DNA of 64,000 nucleotides from Terramyces sp. JEL0728 (GCA_027603945.1 JADIIU010000028.1:62001-126000); one strand, 5' to 3'; counted from the stretch's first letter, positions 9,945 to 20,933 are shown. The notes: generated by a model not told the origin, from the letters alone. Numbers and translations are program-made.

Positions 9945-10992
9945 CTATTTCTTTGAGCGGTACCGCTCATAAAGGAATATCAAAAGATATGCAGACGACG
10001 ACCATATATAAATATCGACAATGGCTTTTGTGATCAATTGGACCATGCGGTTTTCTACATACTCAAAAACCACTACTATTGCCACCATTGCGAATACATT
10101 ATAAAAGTACAAGCAATACGATGATGCAATCAGTAGCTTTCCAAGTGATTTCTGTCCCTTGTTCCCGCCTTTTTTGACAGACTTTTTCTTTCCTAGTGTA
10201 CCAGACATTACTTCTGTTTCCAAAACGCTACTCGTTTTGATCTCCATTGTAAGTGTTTGCACAGTATCGAGGATTGCTGTGCCAAAGTGATGCAGCACAG
10301 GAAACGAAACAAACAACGCGTTGAATCCGAAAAGCACATAAAAGCACCTGCGGAATAACTTGTAGTAGTAAATATTCGAATTTAAACCTTCCGTTAATCA
10401 AACTTGAACCAATTGTGCACCACAGACTATCAAAAACAATGTACAGCGGAATAGTGACTACACGAACGTACTTTAATATCTTGCCAGTCGGTATCGGAAT
10501 CCCTTTGACAATAATTTTATCATACAAATCGCACTTGTTTGCCATTGTAACTATAGAAAATGAAACAAGACTCGTTAATCAGATTGTACTTTACAGCTAT
10601 TCCTCCAATAATGTAAAACAAAAGCTCCATTAGGATGCTAGTAATTATATATAGTTTTATGTTGCTATCGGTCCACTCGGTGTAATCGGTTCGTGATAGA
10701 TATGAGACTGGTTTAGTTTGTAGTTACTGTTGGCGTACATTGCTATTCTTAGTCCTTGAAAAACCGGTTGCATCAGAGCAACACTTTCCATAGTTGTCCA
10801 AGCACCTTTCTTTCCCTTCCAAAATCCTGCCCGATTGAGGTGCAACAGCAGCAAGATCATATAGCCGGATATTGAGAGGGTATACAGCGAGATGGATACG
10901 TAATCTATTATTGCAAAATACCGCGTGTATTCGCCGCATCCAGCATAGTTTATATGGAAATCACAGATATCAAACAGGTAGGATTTGTTCAT
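9945..10992 (-). CDS. Seven-TM protein, tandem copy B
   Basis: Paralogue of the adjacent gene, 328 aa. Introns at 10708-10727 (20 nt), 10571-10589 (19 nt) and 10388-10409 (22 nt) split it into exons of 265, 118, 161 and 443 nt, so all three intron positions are conserved with copy A while intron sequences differ. It begins MNKSYLFDICDFHINYAGCG and keeps the WCTIG motif at the end of TM4. The intracellular loop between TM5 and TM6 is lysine-rich (KKKSVKKGGNK). Both genes point the same way, 113 bp apart. Function unknown; the fold resembles a GPCR-like arrangement only in TM count. Confidence 0.8.
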
Positions 10993-11102
10993 TGAAATGG
11001 CAAGCTATTGTTTCCTGATTATCCCGAAACAATACCGCTACGGTGGACAATAAACAATGGCTGAGTGCTCTCTAATTTGTGAACAAACTAGACTGAGGAC
11101 AA

Positions 11103-11303
11103 TCATTTGGTATTGGCTAGTAATCGCATGGGAATATAATTATATCTGAAGGTCGAATGGTTTCCGGTTTGATCTGTGAATTTCGGTGGTGCAAACAATG
11201 CAAAGCTCATTGTTAGCTTGACAATGGGTATGAAAGCTAATACATGCCCCTTAAATCCATTCATTCCCCTCAAGTGAAACCGTTGCGGTCGTGTGGCGTC
11301 CAT
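11103..11303 (-). CDS. Small basic protein with one hydrophobic segment
   Basis: 66 aa if started at the internal ATG (MDATRPQRFHLRG), chosen because the longer reading would put its start 2 bp from the divergent secreted-protein gene. One possible membrane segment (GHVLAFIPIVKLTMSFALFA) in a basic context suggests a small mitochondrial or membrane subunit, but I do not recognise it. Could be a chance frame. Confidence 0.4.
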   Translation of the reverse strand: MDATRPQRFHLRGMNGFKGHVLAFIPIVKLTMSFALFAPPKFTDQTGNHSTFRYNYIPMRLLANTK

Positions 11304-11356
11304 TGTGATAGGCTCAGCAAAGTCAATATAAAAACACAAACTAGGACGTATCATTC

Positions 11357-12139
11357 ATGTTCAAGTACCTTGCAATTTCGGCTTCTGCTTTGGCCTTTGT
11401 CCCAACCGGCCTAACTGCTGATTTTACACTCCCAGACAACGAAGTCTTGTTCAACAAGTATTTCGGAAAGGGCACGCAAAACTACAAATGTAACGGTACA
11501 GTCTGGGCTTTGGATAGTGCTGATGCAGACCTATTTGCTGGTAAAGGATATTCAGGGGCTGCAGTAATTACTCATTTCTTCTTACCAGCACCTGGAGATG
11601 CTAAAGGTGGCCGACCAACTTGGAAGTACAATTCTGATGGAAGCCAAGTTACTGGTGTAGTTACCAAAAGAGTTAGTGCGCCATCAGCTACAGATATTCA
11701 GTGGCTCATCGTTAACAGAACATCTAGCACCACCAATACTGGTGTAATGGATACGGTAGATTTTGTCTTTAGGCTTTACACTGTCGCTGGTATTGCTCCA
11801 GCTGCCAGCCAGTGTTCTTATGGTAACGCTGGCAGCATTACCAAAGTTCCTTATGAAGCTGAATATTGGTTCTACCAGCCTGCTGTTGCAACCACCACAA
11901 CAACCACCGTCGCAACCACCACTACCACTGCAGTAAACTTACAACCTGCAGTTACAGTAAACCAATATCAATCTGACCCAGCAGTTGCCACAACTGCCTA
12001 TGGTGACAGTGCAAATTACGGCGGTAGTGCACAAGCAACAGCAGTTACTACTAATCCAGCCGAATATGGAATTGTTTCTTCTGCAAACAAAATCGCAGCG
12101 AGCTTGTTTGGCTTTTTCATTTTCGTCCTTTTCGCCTAA
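11357..12139 (+). CDS. Secreted DUF3455-type protein with Thr-rich stalk
   Basis: Extracellular, probably GPI-anchored protein of 260 aa. Signal peptide residues 1-20; then a DUF3455-like domain (GKGTQNYKCNGT ... FAGKGYSG ... HFFLP) of the kind found in many fungal secretomes; a threonine-rich stalk (residues ~170-190, TTTTTVATTTTT); and a hydrophobic C-terminus (SLFGFFIFVLFA) preceded by small residues, fitting a GPI-attachment signal. Single exon. Biochemical role of the domain is not established. Confidence 0.85.
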   Translation: MFKYLAISASALAFVPTGLTADFTLPDNEVLFNKYFGKGTQNYKCNGTVWALDSADADLFAGKGYSGAAVITHFFLPAPGDAKGGRPTWKYNSDGSQVTGVVTKRVSAPSATDIQWLIVNRTSSTTNTGVMDTVDFVFRLYTVAGIAPAASQCSYGNAGSITKVPYEAEYWFYQPAVATTTTTTVATTTTTAVNLQPAVTVNQYQSDPAVATTAYGDSANYGGSAQATAVTTNPAEYGIVSSANKIAASLFGFFIFVLFA

Positions 12140-12342
12140 TACAATAAACTAATATCCGATTATTTGCGTTTTGATTTGGATTCCATTAGTGGTAACATAG
12201 GAATACGCACTGAGAACCTTATTGATTGAGCAGCCGTGTTGAATTCCAATCTAATACTATTTAAATGGCTACTCATCAAAGTAAAGTCCCAAAAAGTCTT
12301 GTCAGGTGTTTCAAACTTGGCGGCGTATCGGCTTTCTAAAAA

Positions 12343-12813
12343 ATGGTCAACCTCAGTTTGGTTGCAGGAGCTAATTACACTGTCTACCAAATAGAAAAGT
12401 TCTACAAAGGACACTTGGAATTGTTGACGCCGGCTCCAGACACTTATATTATATACAAAGACCCTTATGATATCCAAGACAACGGAAAGACTCCAGACCC
12501 TTCCACAGTCCATATCACTTACACTGCGCAAAACACTTTTCAGTTCAATCAAGTATCGGCAGAACACTACCAAATAGAAATAAACAGCCAATGCCTGTGG
12601 TTTGACAGTGAAAACTATGTCAGGGCTGCCAAGTGCGACAACACCACCGTTTGGAGCATCCAGTGTGGACAATTTGACGGCACTGCTTACTCGGAATGCT
12701 ACCTGGTTCCAAATTCTGGCGGTTTGGTGTTGCATGGCGGTATGAGCGACAATCTTATCACAGTTCAAAACAACTGGAATGTCTCCAACTATTGGGCAAT
12801 AAAACAAGTTTGA
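12343..12813 (+). CDS. Hypothetical Cys-containing, secreted-looking protein
   Basis: Open frame of 156 codons. It contains beta-rich, Asn/Gln/Tyr-rich sequence with N-glycosylation sites (NTT, NVS) and four cysteines (SQCLWF, AAKCDN, SIQCGQ, SECYLV), typical of extracellular proteins. No signal peptide is visible at the first ATG, so an upstream exon is likely; a TATTTAAA box lies at 12257. A longer open frame exists antisense but has shadow-like composition. Family not recognised. Confidence 0.6.
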   Translation: MVNLSLVAGANYTVYQIEKFYKGHLELLTPAPDTYIIYKDPYDIQDNGKTPDPSTVHITYTAQNTFQFNQVSAEHYQIEINSQCLWFDSENYVRAAKCDNTTVWSIQCGQFDGTAYSECYLVPNSGGLVLHGGMSDNLITVQNNWNVSNYWAIKQV

Positions 12814-13117
12814 TAGTCGTTTGAAACCATAGTCTTTTCAACTATTGTTGCTGGTGAGGATGCAGGAAATGGCAGAGTTGAGCAGTCCCCAATCATGCGA
12901 TTAATTGGCAGACTGAATAATGAAATAAACAGATGCCAGGTACAGATAAACCAAGGCGGTAAATTCAGTTTAATCAAACAAAAGTCACGATTGATTTTTC
13001 TACTAGCCAAGCAGCTGCATTGCTCTGGTATTAGGAAAATAATTTTCCATCCAGTCTTGTGAGAGAGAGCAAGTGTGATTTTTTTTGAGAAACTCTGGTT
13101 CATCTGAAATCTTGAAA
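12814..13117. other. Intergenic region upstream of SDHA
   Basis: About 300 bp between two plus-strand genes. No convincing coding signal on either strand; presumably the SDHA promoter and 5' leader. It ends with a T-run just before the SDHA start. Confidence 0.5.
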
Positions 13118-15072
13118 ATGTTTCGATTACAAAAACAACTATCAAAAGTACAATATCGCTAACCCAGCTACCACTTCGTTCATTTTCATCTACACCAGCA
13201 CCTAAATTTGCGGTAAATACTCGCTAATTGCAGGCTGGAAAATCCACTTATCCAATGATTGACCATACCTATGATGCTATTGTAGTTGGCGCTGGAGGTG
13301 CTGGATTAAGAGCCGCCTTTGGTTTAGCAAAAGAGGGATTAAAGACCGCATGTATTACAAAGCTTTTCCCGACTCGTTCCCACACCGTCGCAGCTCAAGG
13401 TGGTGTTAATGCTGCATTAGGGAATATGTCTGAAGACGATTGGAGATGGCACATGTATGATACAATTAAAGGATCTGATTGGCTGGGTGACCAGGATGCA
13501 ATCCACTACATGTGTAGAGAAGCACCACAATCTGTAATTGAATTGGAACACTTTGGTGTGCCATTCTCCAGAACACCAGAAGGAAAAATATATCAACGTG
13601 CATTCGGTGGACAGTCCTTGAATTATGGAGAAGGTATTTGTTAATTCATCCAGGTGGTCAAGCTCGTCGTTGTGCTGCTGTAGCCGACAGAACAGGACAT
13701 GCTATTTTACACACTCTTTACGGCCAGTCATTGAGATACGACACCACATTCTTTATCGAGTACTTTGCACTTGATTTGATCATGGACAATGGAGTATGTC
13801 GTGGTATCATTGCCTTGAATATGGAAGATGGCACTCTTCACAGATTCAGAGCACACAAGACCGTCTTGGCTACCGGTGGGTACGGACGTGCATATTTCTC
13901 TTGCACCTCTGCTCACACCTGTACTGGTGATGGTAATGCCATGGTATCCAGAGCTGGACTTCCGCAACAGGATTTGGAATTTGTCCAATTCCATCCAACT
14001 GGTATTTATGGCGCTGGCTGTTTGATTACTGAAGGTTCTCGTGGTGAAGGTGGCTACTTGCTGAACTCACAAGGTGAACGTTTCATGGAAAGATACGCTC
14101 CAAACGCCAAAGATTTGGCTTCCAGAGATGTTGTATCTAGATCCATGACTCTTGAAATTAGAGAGGGACGTGGTGTTGGTCCAGATAAAGACCACATCTA
14201 TTTGCAACTTTCTCACTTGGATCCAGAAACCTTGCACACTCGTTTGCCTGGTATTTCTGAAACCGCAGCTATCTTTGCTGGTGATTTATATTTTGATTTT
14301 AGGTGTCGACGTTACCAAAGAGCCAATCCCTGTGTTACCAACTGTCCACTACAACATGGGTGGTATCCCAACTAAATATACTGGCGAAGTTATCAAGTAT
14401 GAAGACGGAAAAGATGTCGTTGTTCCAGGACTTTATGCCGCCGGTGAAGCTGCTTGTGTCTCTGTCCACGGGGCAAACAGATTGGGTGCCAACTCCCTCT
14501 TGGATATCGTTGTTTTCGGAAGAGCTTGTGCCCTTCACATTGCTGAAACCTTGAAGCCAGACACACCGCATGCCCCACTACCTGCCAATGCTGGTGAACA
14601 AACCATTGCAAACTTGGACAAGATCAGATTTGCCAATGGTGGCCACTCTACTGCCAATGTCCGTTTGGAAATGCAAAAAGTCATGCAAACCGATGCTGCT
14701 GTATTTAGAACCGAAACCTCCTTGCAAGAAGGTGTCAAGAAGATTGATCAAGTTGCAAAGAAAATACACGATCTTAAAGTCACTGACAGAGGTTTAATCT
14801 GGAACACAGACTTGGTTGAAACCCTTGAACTCCAAAACTTGATGACTTGCGCCGTTCAAACCATGCACTCTGCTGCTGCTCGTAAAGAATCCCGTGGTGC
14901 TCACGCTCGCGAAGATTTCACCCAACGTGATGATAAGAACTGGATGAAGCACACTCTTTCGTACAACAACTTGGAAACTGGTGTAACCCGCTTGGATTAC
15001 AGAAAAGTTATCAGCACGACCCTTGATGAAAAAGAAGCCAAGAGTGTCCCACCAAAGGTCAGATCTTATTAA
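13118..15072 (+). CDS. SDHA: Succinate dehydrogenase flavoprotein subunit, mitochondrial
   Basis: Complex II flavoprotein oxidising succinate to fumarate in the mitochondrial matrix face; 623 aa, the normal length. The N-terminus ([10 protein letters not shown], then [10 protein letters not shown]) is an Arg/Ser-rich presequence without acids. FAD-binding [16 protein letters not shown], the flavinylation block [15 protein letters not shown], substrate loop [15 protein letters not shown] and [13 protein letters not shown] are all intact. Four introns: 13148-13167, 13213-13233, 13634-13653 and 14281-14302 (20, 21, 20 and 22 nt). Without removing them the gene looks frameshifted; with them the frame is perfect. 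This gene is the best calibrator of the mini-intron rule because the protein is so conserved. Confidence 0.99.
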
Positions 15073-15143
15073 ATAATAAAACAATTTTCATTGAATTTGT
15101 AATGGTTTAAAAGTCACTGATTTATTAGCATTGCAGCCCACAA

Positions 15144-15290
15144 TCAATTTCTTACCAGCACTGCAATATTTTGAATATTAGCTGAACGAGTTTGTCCTTC
15201 GCCAGCATTCCCACTATTCCCGCTATTCCCGCTGTTCAAAGGAGCACAAAACACAACAGCCAAAATCTGAATAATAAATACACTGTACAT
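15144..15290 (-). CDS. Possible small secreted peptide with SGN repeats
   Basis: 48-codon frame: a clean signal-peptide-like start (MYSVFIIQILAVVFCAPL) followed by tandem NSG/NSGN units and a short polar tail. The repeat is also visible as DNA (a CGGGAATAG-type unit). Such a layout fits a small secreted peptide or pheromone-like precursor, but the frame is short and there is no independent support. Confidence 0.35.
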   Translation of the reverse strand: MYSVFIIQILAVVFCAPLNSGNSGNSGNAGEGQTRSANIQNIAVLVRN

Positions 15291-16023
15291 TTCGGATCTA
15301 CAAACATTTCACGGTTTTATATGCGGAATGGTGGACGAGTACACTGATCAACACTGGCTTTTTTTAACAATTAGTAACTGTGAATCTTTTCAAGGGTAGT
15401 AAATCGGGGTTACGTGGACTAACGCGTCTAATGGTATTAGTGTAGTCTAGATCAATATTGTAGTTGGTAGGTATTGCGATGCAGATAGCTGGCTGATCGC
15501 GAATGTCTTTTGCAGTGGACTGACCGTCCGATGAACACGATAATTGATGAAAAAACGTACTATTAGGCTCTGATATTACAATGCTTAATCTAGTCTAACT
15601 CTACATATTATTCGTGATCTAGAGCACTTAATATTCTGTAGAGATCAAATATTTAATCACATCTATTCTATAATCTCATTACATACTTTGAATCGTAATC
15701 TAGCAGATCCACTGCAAAAACAAGGCTTAGACACATAATCTAGCAAGGCAGATCCACAAATAAAAAGGCATAGTCGCGTCACTTGATAGGCGGTGCAAAT
15801 AAACTTTCAAAGATGTCCTAATCTCTCTCTTACAGCCGGTGAATGTATAATAAAATAAAAAGGAATGTTGGTTATATTGATCTGCGTATCCATGCAACGT
15901 TTCTCAACGCGTAGATGAACTTTTTGCATGAAAATCAATAATTTTGTTTTGTGTTTGTTTACATTACCTATTGGGAGAAAAGTAAACAACCGGAATATAA
16001 ATACAGTCGTATATCTATTCATC
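15291..16023. other. Intergenic region with dispersed AATCTAG motifs
   Basis: About 730 bp without a convincing gene. Several copies of AATCTAG occur, and AATCTAGCAGATCCAC is followed ~35 bp later by AATCTAGCAAGGCAGATCCAC. A TATAAAT box (about 15998) lies just upstream of the next gene. Confidence 0.4.
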
Positions 16024-16530
16024 ATGCTCTCTCTACTATTCTCTCTCGCAAGCGCGACTACTTACCCACTCTCGTGTTCAGAAGAACTAAACTGTGATTC
16101 AAATGATAAACCGGTACAAATTGTTTGCCACAATTCAGCGTATGATATCCAAACGCCATGCTCATCGTCATGGACAGCCAACCAGAGTTCATTCGACTTG
16201 CTAGCAGATTCAAACAAATACTTTAAATCTCCATATTTCGTATGGACAATCTACTCTGACTCTGGATGCAACACACCGCTAGACGATAACCAATACTCTA
16301 CACTATCGTTTTCAGCGCTGTTGAATGTTTGTGCTGGTGCTAAAATGGATAGTGGGGCTAATTCGATAATGATTTATTATGACGGTACATCAAGTGCGTA
16401 TTTGGCTGAATTCAGTGATGATAAATGCGAAGATTTGAAGGTAGCTTTGCCTTCTTTGACTGTTGGTAGTTGCTCTAAATTCCAAAACTATTATCAAATG
16501 GTTAGCGTTTACATTCCGATTAATACTTGA
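16024..16530 (+). CDS. Secreted Cys-rich protein, copy 1
   Basis: 168 aa from the ATG at 16024, which immediately starts a signal peptide (MLSLLFSLASA). The mature part has regularly spaced cysteines (LSCSEELNCD, QIVCHN, TPCSSS, DSGCNT, NVCAGA, DDKCED, GSCSKF). The final block NYYQMVSVYI is mirrored in the next gene (DLYQMVTLHH). An upstream in-frame ATG would bury the signal peptide, so it was rejected. Unknown family; likely disulphide-rich extracellular protein. Confidence 0.75.
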   Translation: MLSLLFSLASATTYPLSCSEELNCDSNDKPVQIVCHNSAYDIQTPCSSSWTANQSSFDLLADSNKYFKSPYFVWTIYSDSGCNTPLDDNQYSTLSFSALLNVCAGAKMDSGANSIMIYYDGTSSAYLAEFSDDKCEDLKVALPSLTVGSCSKFQNYYQMVSVYIPINT

Positions 16531-16599
16531 TAAAAATGATTATTCGTTTTGATATTTAATAGTGAATCACTCAATGTTGGTAACCAAATATTTCTGCAA

Positions 16600-17055
16600 A
16601 TGTATACGCGTCAAATTTTGGATGTGCTTTACTTGGCTTGTGTTGAGCAGTTTAATTGTGGTGAATGTGATGATTATATACAGATTGGGTGTGATGATGG
16701 AATATACGGTTTAAACAGCAGCTGTTCGGATCCACAGACTACTAATGCGCGTTTTGATATCCTAACAGCATCAAAGTACTTTACAGCACCGTTTTTCTTA
16801 TGGACAGCATACACAGACTCCAAATGTACTGATCTATCGCAAAAGTATATCAATTCAACGTATGTTGCTGCAGTTGGCACTTGCATCCAGGCACATTATT
16901 TCAATGCGAAATCAATTACAGTAACGAATGCGCATTTGATTGGGTATGAAGATTCGGAGTGTCAGAAACCAGCAGAGTCTTTTGTAGAGTTGAAATTAGG
17001 AGCCTGCGTTCCTTTTTATGATTTGTACCAAATGGTTACTCTCCATCATAATTAA
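16600..17055 (+). CDS. Secreted Cys-rich protein, copy 2
   Basis: Paralogue of the preceding gene, sharing the Cys pattern and motifs (NARFDIL versus SSFDLL; KYFTAPFFLWTAYTDSKC versus KYFKSPYFVWTIYSDSGC). The start at 16600 gives 151 aa but a weak signal peptide (MYTRQILDVLYLACV), so the true N-terminus may lie in an unrecognised upstream exon, or the copy may have lost secretion. It follows copy 1 by 69 bp. Confidence 0.65.
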   Translation: MYTRQILDVLYLACVEQFNCGECDDYIQIGCDDGIYGLNSSCSDPQTTNARFDILTASKYFTAPFFLWTAYTDSKCTDLSQKYINSTYVAAVGTCIQAHYFNAKSITVTNAHLIGYEDSECQKPAESFVELKLGACVPFYDLYQMVTLHHN

Positions 17056-17177
17056 AATTGTATTCTCTGGTAGGTTTGCAGTTGGTTTTCAAATAAAAGC
17101 GCTAGATCGTGTACAGCTGTATCATGTAAACATTATTGGCATTCCAATATTTAAATCTTGAAATTGTAAATCTAAAA

Positions 17178-18531
17178 ATGAGGAGCAGAGAATTAGAAAA
17201 ACAGTACAGACAAACACTGAAACAGTATGGAATAACAGACAACAAAACGACAATAATAGTAAACAAATTCCGTGATTCTCTTTTACAAGATCTGCTAAGT
17301 GAGCCAAACAAGGCATTTGAAAACAATACAGAGCATTTGATTTGGAAGATTTCAACTTATAAAATTATTGAAGAATACCGCAAGAAACTAAAACAAGAAA
17401 AAACACAGCAATTATCAACTGGGTTTAGATTGTTTCTAATTGACGCATCTGGGTTTTATATCCAACTGCTTGTTAAGCTGAATCAGAAATATGGATTGCT
17501 CGATAGCCAGATACTAAATGAATTGCAATTGATTAATGAAACAAACAATCAAGAGAATGAAAACAGAATAGATTTGGATAAGGAAACTAGAGAACGGCTC
17601 ATTCAATTTTACTACAAGTCTTTAGTTTACTTGGGCGACTTGGCAAGATACAGAGAAACTCACTCTGAAAAGAGACAAAAAGAATACAAAACAGCAAGAA
17701 AGTTTTATCAAATGTCTCTGGTAATTAATCCAAATGTCGGCAATCCATTCAACCAACTGGCTGTACTGGATACATATGAATCAAAGGATATCAGTGCTAT
17801 TGAAATGTACTTTAGGAGTCTGGTTGTGGAGAATCCATTTCCTACTGCAAGGGACAACCTTAAAGTCATGTTTCAGAAAATCAAAAAGAATTATAAAGAT
17901 GAAAAGGAGGCATTCATAGCTAGTTTCGTGTCCATTCTAGGCGATATTTTCCAGCAAGAGCAAACAAACGAGTCAGCAGATAGAGAAATACAAGAGATTC
18001 TTGATTCCTATAGATTTCAATTGACAAAACAAGAATTAAAGAGTATTTTAATCTCTTCAATTTCAATCATTCACGTCAGCAAAGAAATACCGAATTTAAG
18101 CAGGTTTTGTCTGCTGACGCTCGAAAAACAACCACCAGATGAAATTTACTTGCTGCTACTACGAATGATTACAAACAAATTACTAGCAAATGCGCAAGAT
18201 TTAATGCCATTAATAGCTGAAAAAAGCACAAATCTAAAGAATCTCTTTAATTTCAAGATTGAGTTTGATTTCAAAGGGTTCTTGCCACTTGACCCACTGC
18301 TTACAAATGACTTGTACAAGGAGATTGGTAATCAGACAAAACTACTTGTGAAAATGGTAAGTTTTATTAAGATAGGGATTATTGTATGAGACTAGACAAG
18401 GGTATACTACTACCCCGTTTACTACCCTAGGGTTTGTTAATCCGTTTCAAATGAAGCATGATTGGGTGAGTGTTTATGAAGATGATACTGAGATGAAGCA
18501 GGATTTTTCATGGATTGATTCTCTCCAATAA
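17178..18531 (+). CDS. EST1/SMG7-family 14-3-3-like/TPR protein
   Basis: 444 aa protein of the EST1/SMG5/SMG6/SMG7 family, which acts in nonsense-mediated decay and telomere maintenance. The signature helical region is present: FYYKSLVYLGDLARYRE, then ARKFYQMSLVINPNVGNPFNQLA and AIEMYFRSLVVENPFPTARDNL. The C-terminal part has GFLPLDPL, like the SMG7 helical extension. A 19-nt intron (18357-18375) precedes the last exon (GLLYETRQGY ... SWIDSLQ). No PIN domain is present, so it is closer to SMG7/EST1 than SMG6; which role it plays here cannot be told from sequence. Confidence 0.88.
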
Positions 18532-18622
18532 ACCTGTTGCTCGCTTTCTCTACTACTTGTTGCTCCACTTGGTATAAAATGATATACAAATAACAAATGT
18601 CCGAAAGTTTGAGAATTTAAAA

Positions 18623-19159
18623 ATGGATTACTGGGATGCAAATACAATACTAGCTGAACAAACACCACTAAAAGTATCATTTACCTCACAGCTACTCAAC
18701 TACGGGTTCCTAGTAGGTGAAAAACACATTCACCCAGGAACAACCACAGCAATCCCAACATGGTTCGCCTTGCAAATAGAGTACTGTTCACTAACCAAGC
18801 GATCTGATAGAATACAAAATACCGCAGATATTTGAAATGCTGAAATCTGACCTTGAAGCATCAGCAGTCTCAGTTAATTTCACAAACTCGCCGTATTTCT
18901 ACGAATTCTGTATTTTACTATCACAGCAGATGCGGCTACCTGGTGTTCAGCAGCAGTGTATACAAGCGATAAAGAATAGATTAAAGGGGATTTACGATGC
19001 TGGAGTTACTGGTAACAAGAATGATTTTTACCTTTGTCTGTCTGAATGTGAGAAGGAGTGTAAGTTTGTTTTCATTTAGTGTTTGAGTGTGCTCGGTTCA
19101 AGAAGGATGAGATGAAGCGGTGGGAAGGCAAGGAAGGAAAGCGCAAGCGTGTTGATTGA
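18623..19159 (+). CDS. PSF3: GINS complex subunit PSF3
   Basis: Component of the GINS tetramer of the CMG replicative helicase, 165 aa. The N-terminus MDYWDANTILAEQTPLKVSF and the block HIHPGTTTAIPTWFALQI match the PSF3 beta domain; the helical part includes SPYFYEFCILLSQQM. Introns at 18781-18799 (19 nt) and 19060-19079 (20 nt). The last exon adds a basic tail (KEGKRKRVD) after FECARFKKDEMKRW. It starts 91 bp after the EST1/SMG7 stop on the same strand. Confidence 0.9.
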
Positions 19160-19264
19160 TAATATATCCCTATGAATTGATTATGTAGGCTTTGCGGTTA
19201 TGTTTTAATGCACGGCCGCACCGTCAACAATTGCACTAATTTTTCACAAAACTAAAACCAACTA

Positions 19265-20868
19265 ATGACTGAAAAAGGATCTTCAATTCAAAAACTAACC
19301 AACCAAGTGCTAAATCCAAACTTGCCAACATCGTCATTCCAGCAGAAGCGATCTGAAATCAACCAGAGGGATCATCAAGAATTCTTGCAGCAAAATGGAA
19401 TTCAGTATGAGATGGATATGCAAATGAACATGACTAATCCAAATTTGATTAGCGGACCCATTAACCCTCCTCCGCAAGAATGGGCTGGCGAATTCAATGC
19501 AAGACCAATGGACAGAATCAAACCAATGGATAGACAAATGGACTGGGCAGGCGAATTTCAAAAAGAAGACTGGTCGCAACAATTCAACAGAAAAGATGAT
19601 TTCGAAACTATATTTACACAGTCGCAACAAAAAGACCACCAGTGGATGCAAGAGTTTCAAAATTTGAAAATAAACCAAGACTGGAACCAAGAGTTTGAAA
19701 AAATCAAGAATACTCCGGAATGGAAGGCTGAATTTGAGAAAATGATGAATCCAGACAATACGGATTGGCAAGCGCAGTTTGAAGCGCTAAAGAATGAGAA
19801 TCCACAGCAAGATTGGTTGAATGATTTTGAAAACATTTGGTCTGCCATGCGTGAATCTCAGAACCCTGACTGGAAATCGCAATTTGATGATATTCTCATG
19901 CCAGACGATATCCAAGCTACTATATCTGACAATTTAATCTATACTTTTGAAAAGGAAAATCCATACTTGAATCATCAAGATCCATTCAAATTAGGACTAG
20001 AGATATCACAATCGCAGGGGAACTTGGCCGATGCTGCTTTGGCTTTTGAAGCTGCTGTTCAGCAACAGGGTAATAATGACGAAGCGTGGAGATACCTTGG
20101 TATAGTACAACAAGAGAATGAAAAAGAGATTGCAGCCATAGCAGCACTGCAACATGCGGTCAAGGAAAACCCAAAGAACCTGGATGCGCTAATGGTACGT
20201 TAATACTTACTCAGAACCTCGCTGTTTCGTATATCAATGAAGGACATGAACTTCAAGCTTTCGATTCACTCGAAAAATGGTTGCTAAATTCGTACCCTGA
20301 TGTAAATATCCCGCCAAAAATCGGAAACGAACACGAGCGCTTGACACTATGGTTCCTTGACATTATCAAACAAACTGCCAAATCCAAGTTTGATGCCAAT
20401 TTGCAAATCGGATTAGGATTGTTATTTTATAGTGTACAAGAATACGAAAAGACTGTCGATTGTTTCAGTTCTGCATTATCTATCCGGCCTGACGATTACA
20501 TTCTTTGGAACCGCCTTGGTGCAACTCTTTCCAATTCCGGCCAAAGTACATTTTATTAACGTAGGCGAATCTGCTATTGACGCTTATTACAAAGCACTTC
20601 AACTTAAGCCTACGTTTGTACGTGGCAGGTATAACCTTGGAGTAGCTTGTTTAAATATCGGGTGCTACAAGGAAGCTACTGAGCATTTCCTTGCTGCTAT
20701 TGCATTACAGGGAACTAGTGATTCCAATTACAGTGCAACTATTTGGGATACATTGAGACGATCGTTGCGATTGGTAAGTGTTTTTTGATCTAGCTGGACC
20801 GACATGATTTGGCTGATCGTGTAGATGAGCGAGATTTATCTATATTTAGAAAAGACTTTGAGTTTTAA
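19265..20868 (+). CDS. PEX5: Peroxisomal import receptor PEX5
   Basis: Cycling receptor for PTS1 cargo, 514 aa. The N-terminal half holds nine WxxxF motifs (WAGEF twice, WSQQF, WMQEF, WNQEF, WKAEF, WQAQF, WLNDF, WKSQF) that dock on PEX14/PEX13. The C-terminal half holds the TPR array that grips the PTS1 (AWRYLGIVQQENEKEIAAI, IRPDDYILWNRLGATLSNSG, GRYNLGVACLNIG). Introns: 20195-20214, 20546-20564 and 20774-20793. The usual N-terminal cysteine that is monoubiquitinated for recycling is absent in this model. A PTS1-bearing thioesterase is encoded at 48.6 kb. Confidence 0.95.
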
Positions 20869-20933
20869 TAAATCTCTGGAATACTAGCTTTTAGTCTGAC
20901 ACAGCAATAGTGAAATCTAATAAAATATATTCT

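Noticed and set aside
12160..12807. Long minus-strand open frame (215 codons) overlapping the plus-strand gene at 12343-12813
   Set aside because: Its residue composition looks like a reverse-frame shadow; the plus-strand product has glycosylation sites and an extracellular-type Cys pattern.
13118..15072. SDHA as a frameshifted pseudogene
   Set aside because: Every interruption is removed by a 20-22 nt GT...AG intron, giving a full-length enzyme with all active-site motifs.
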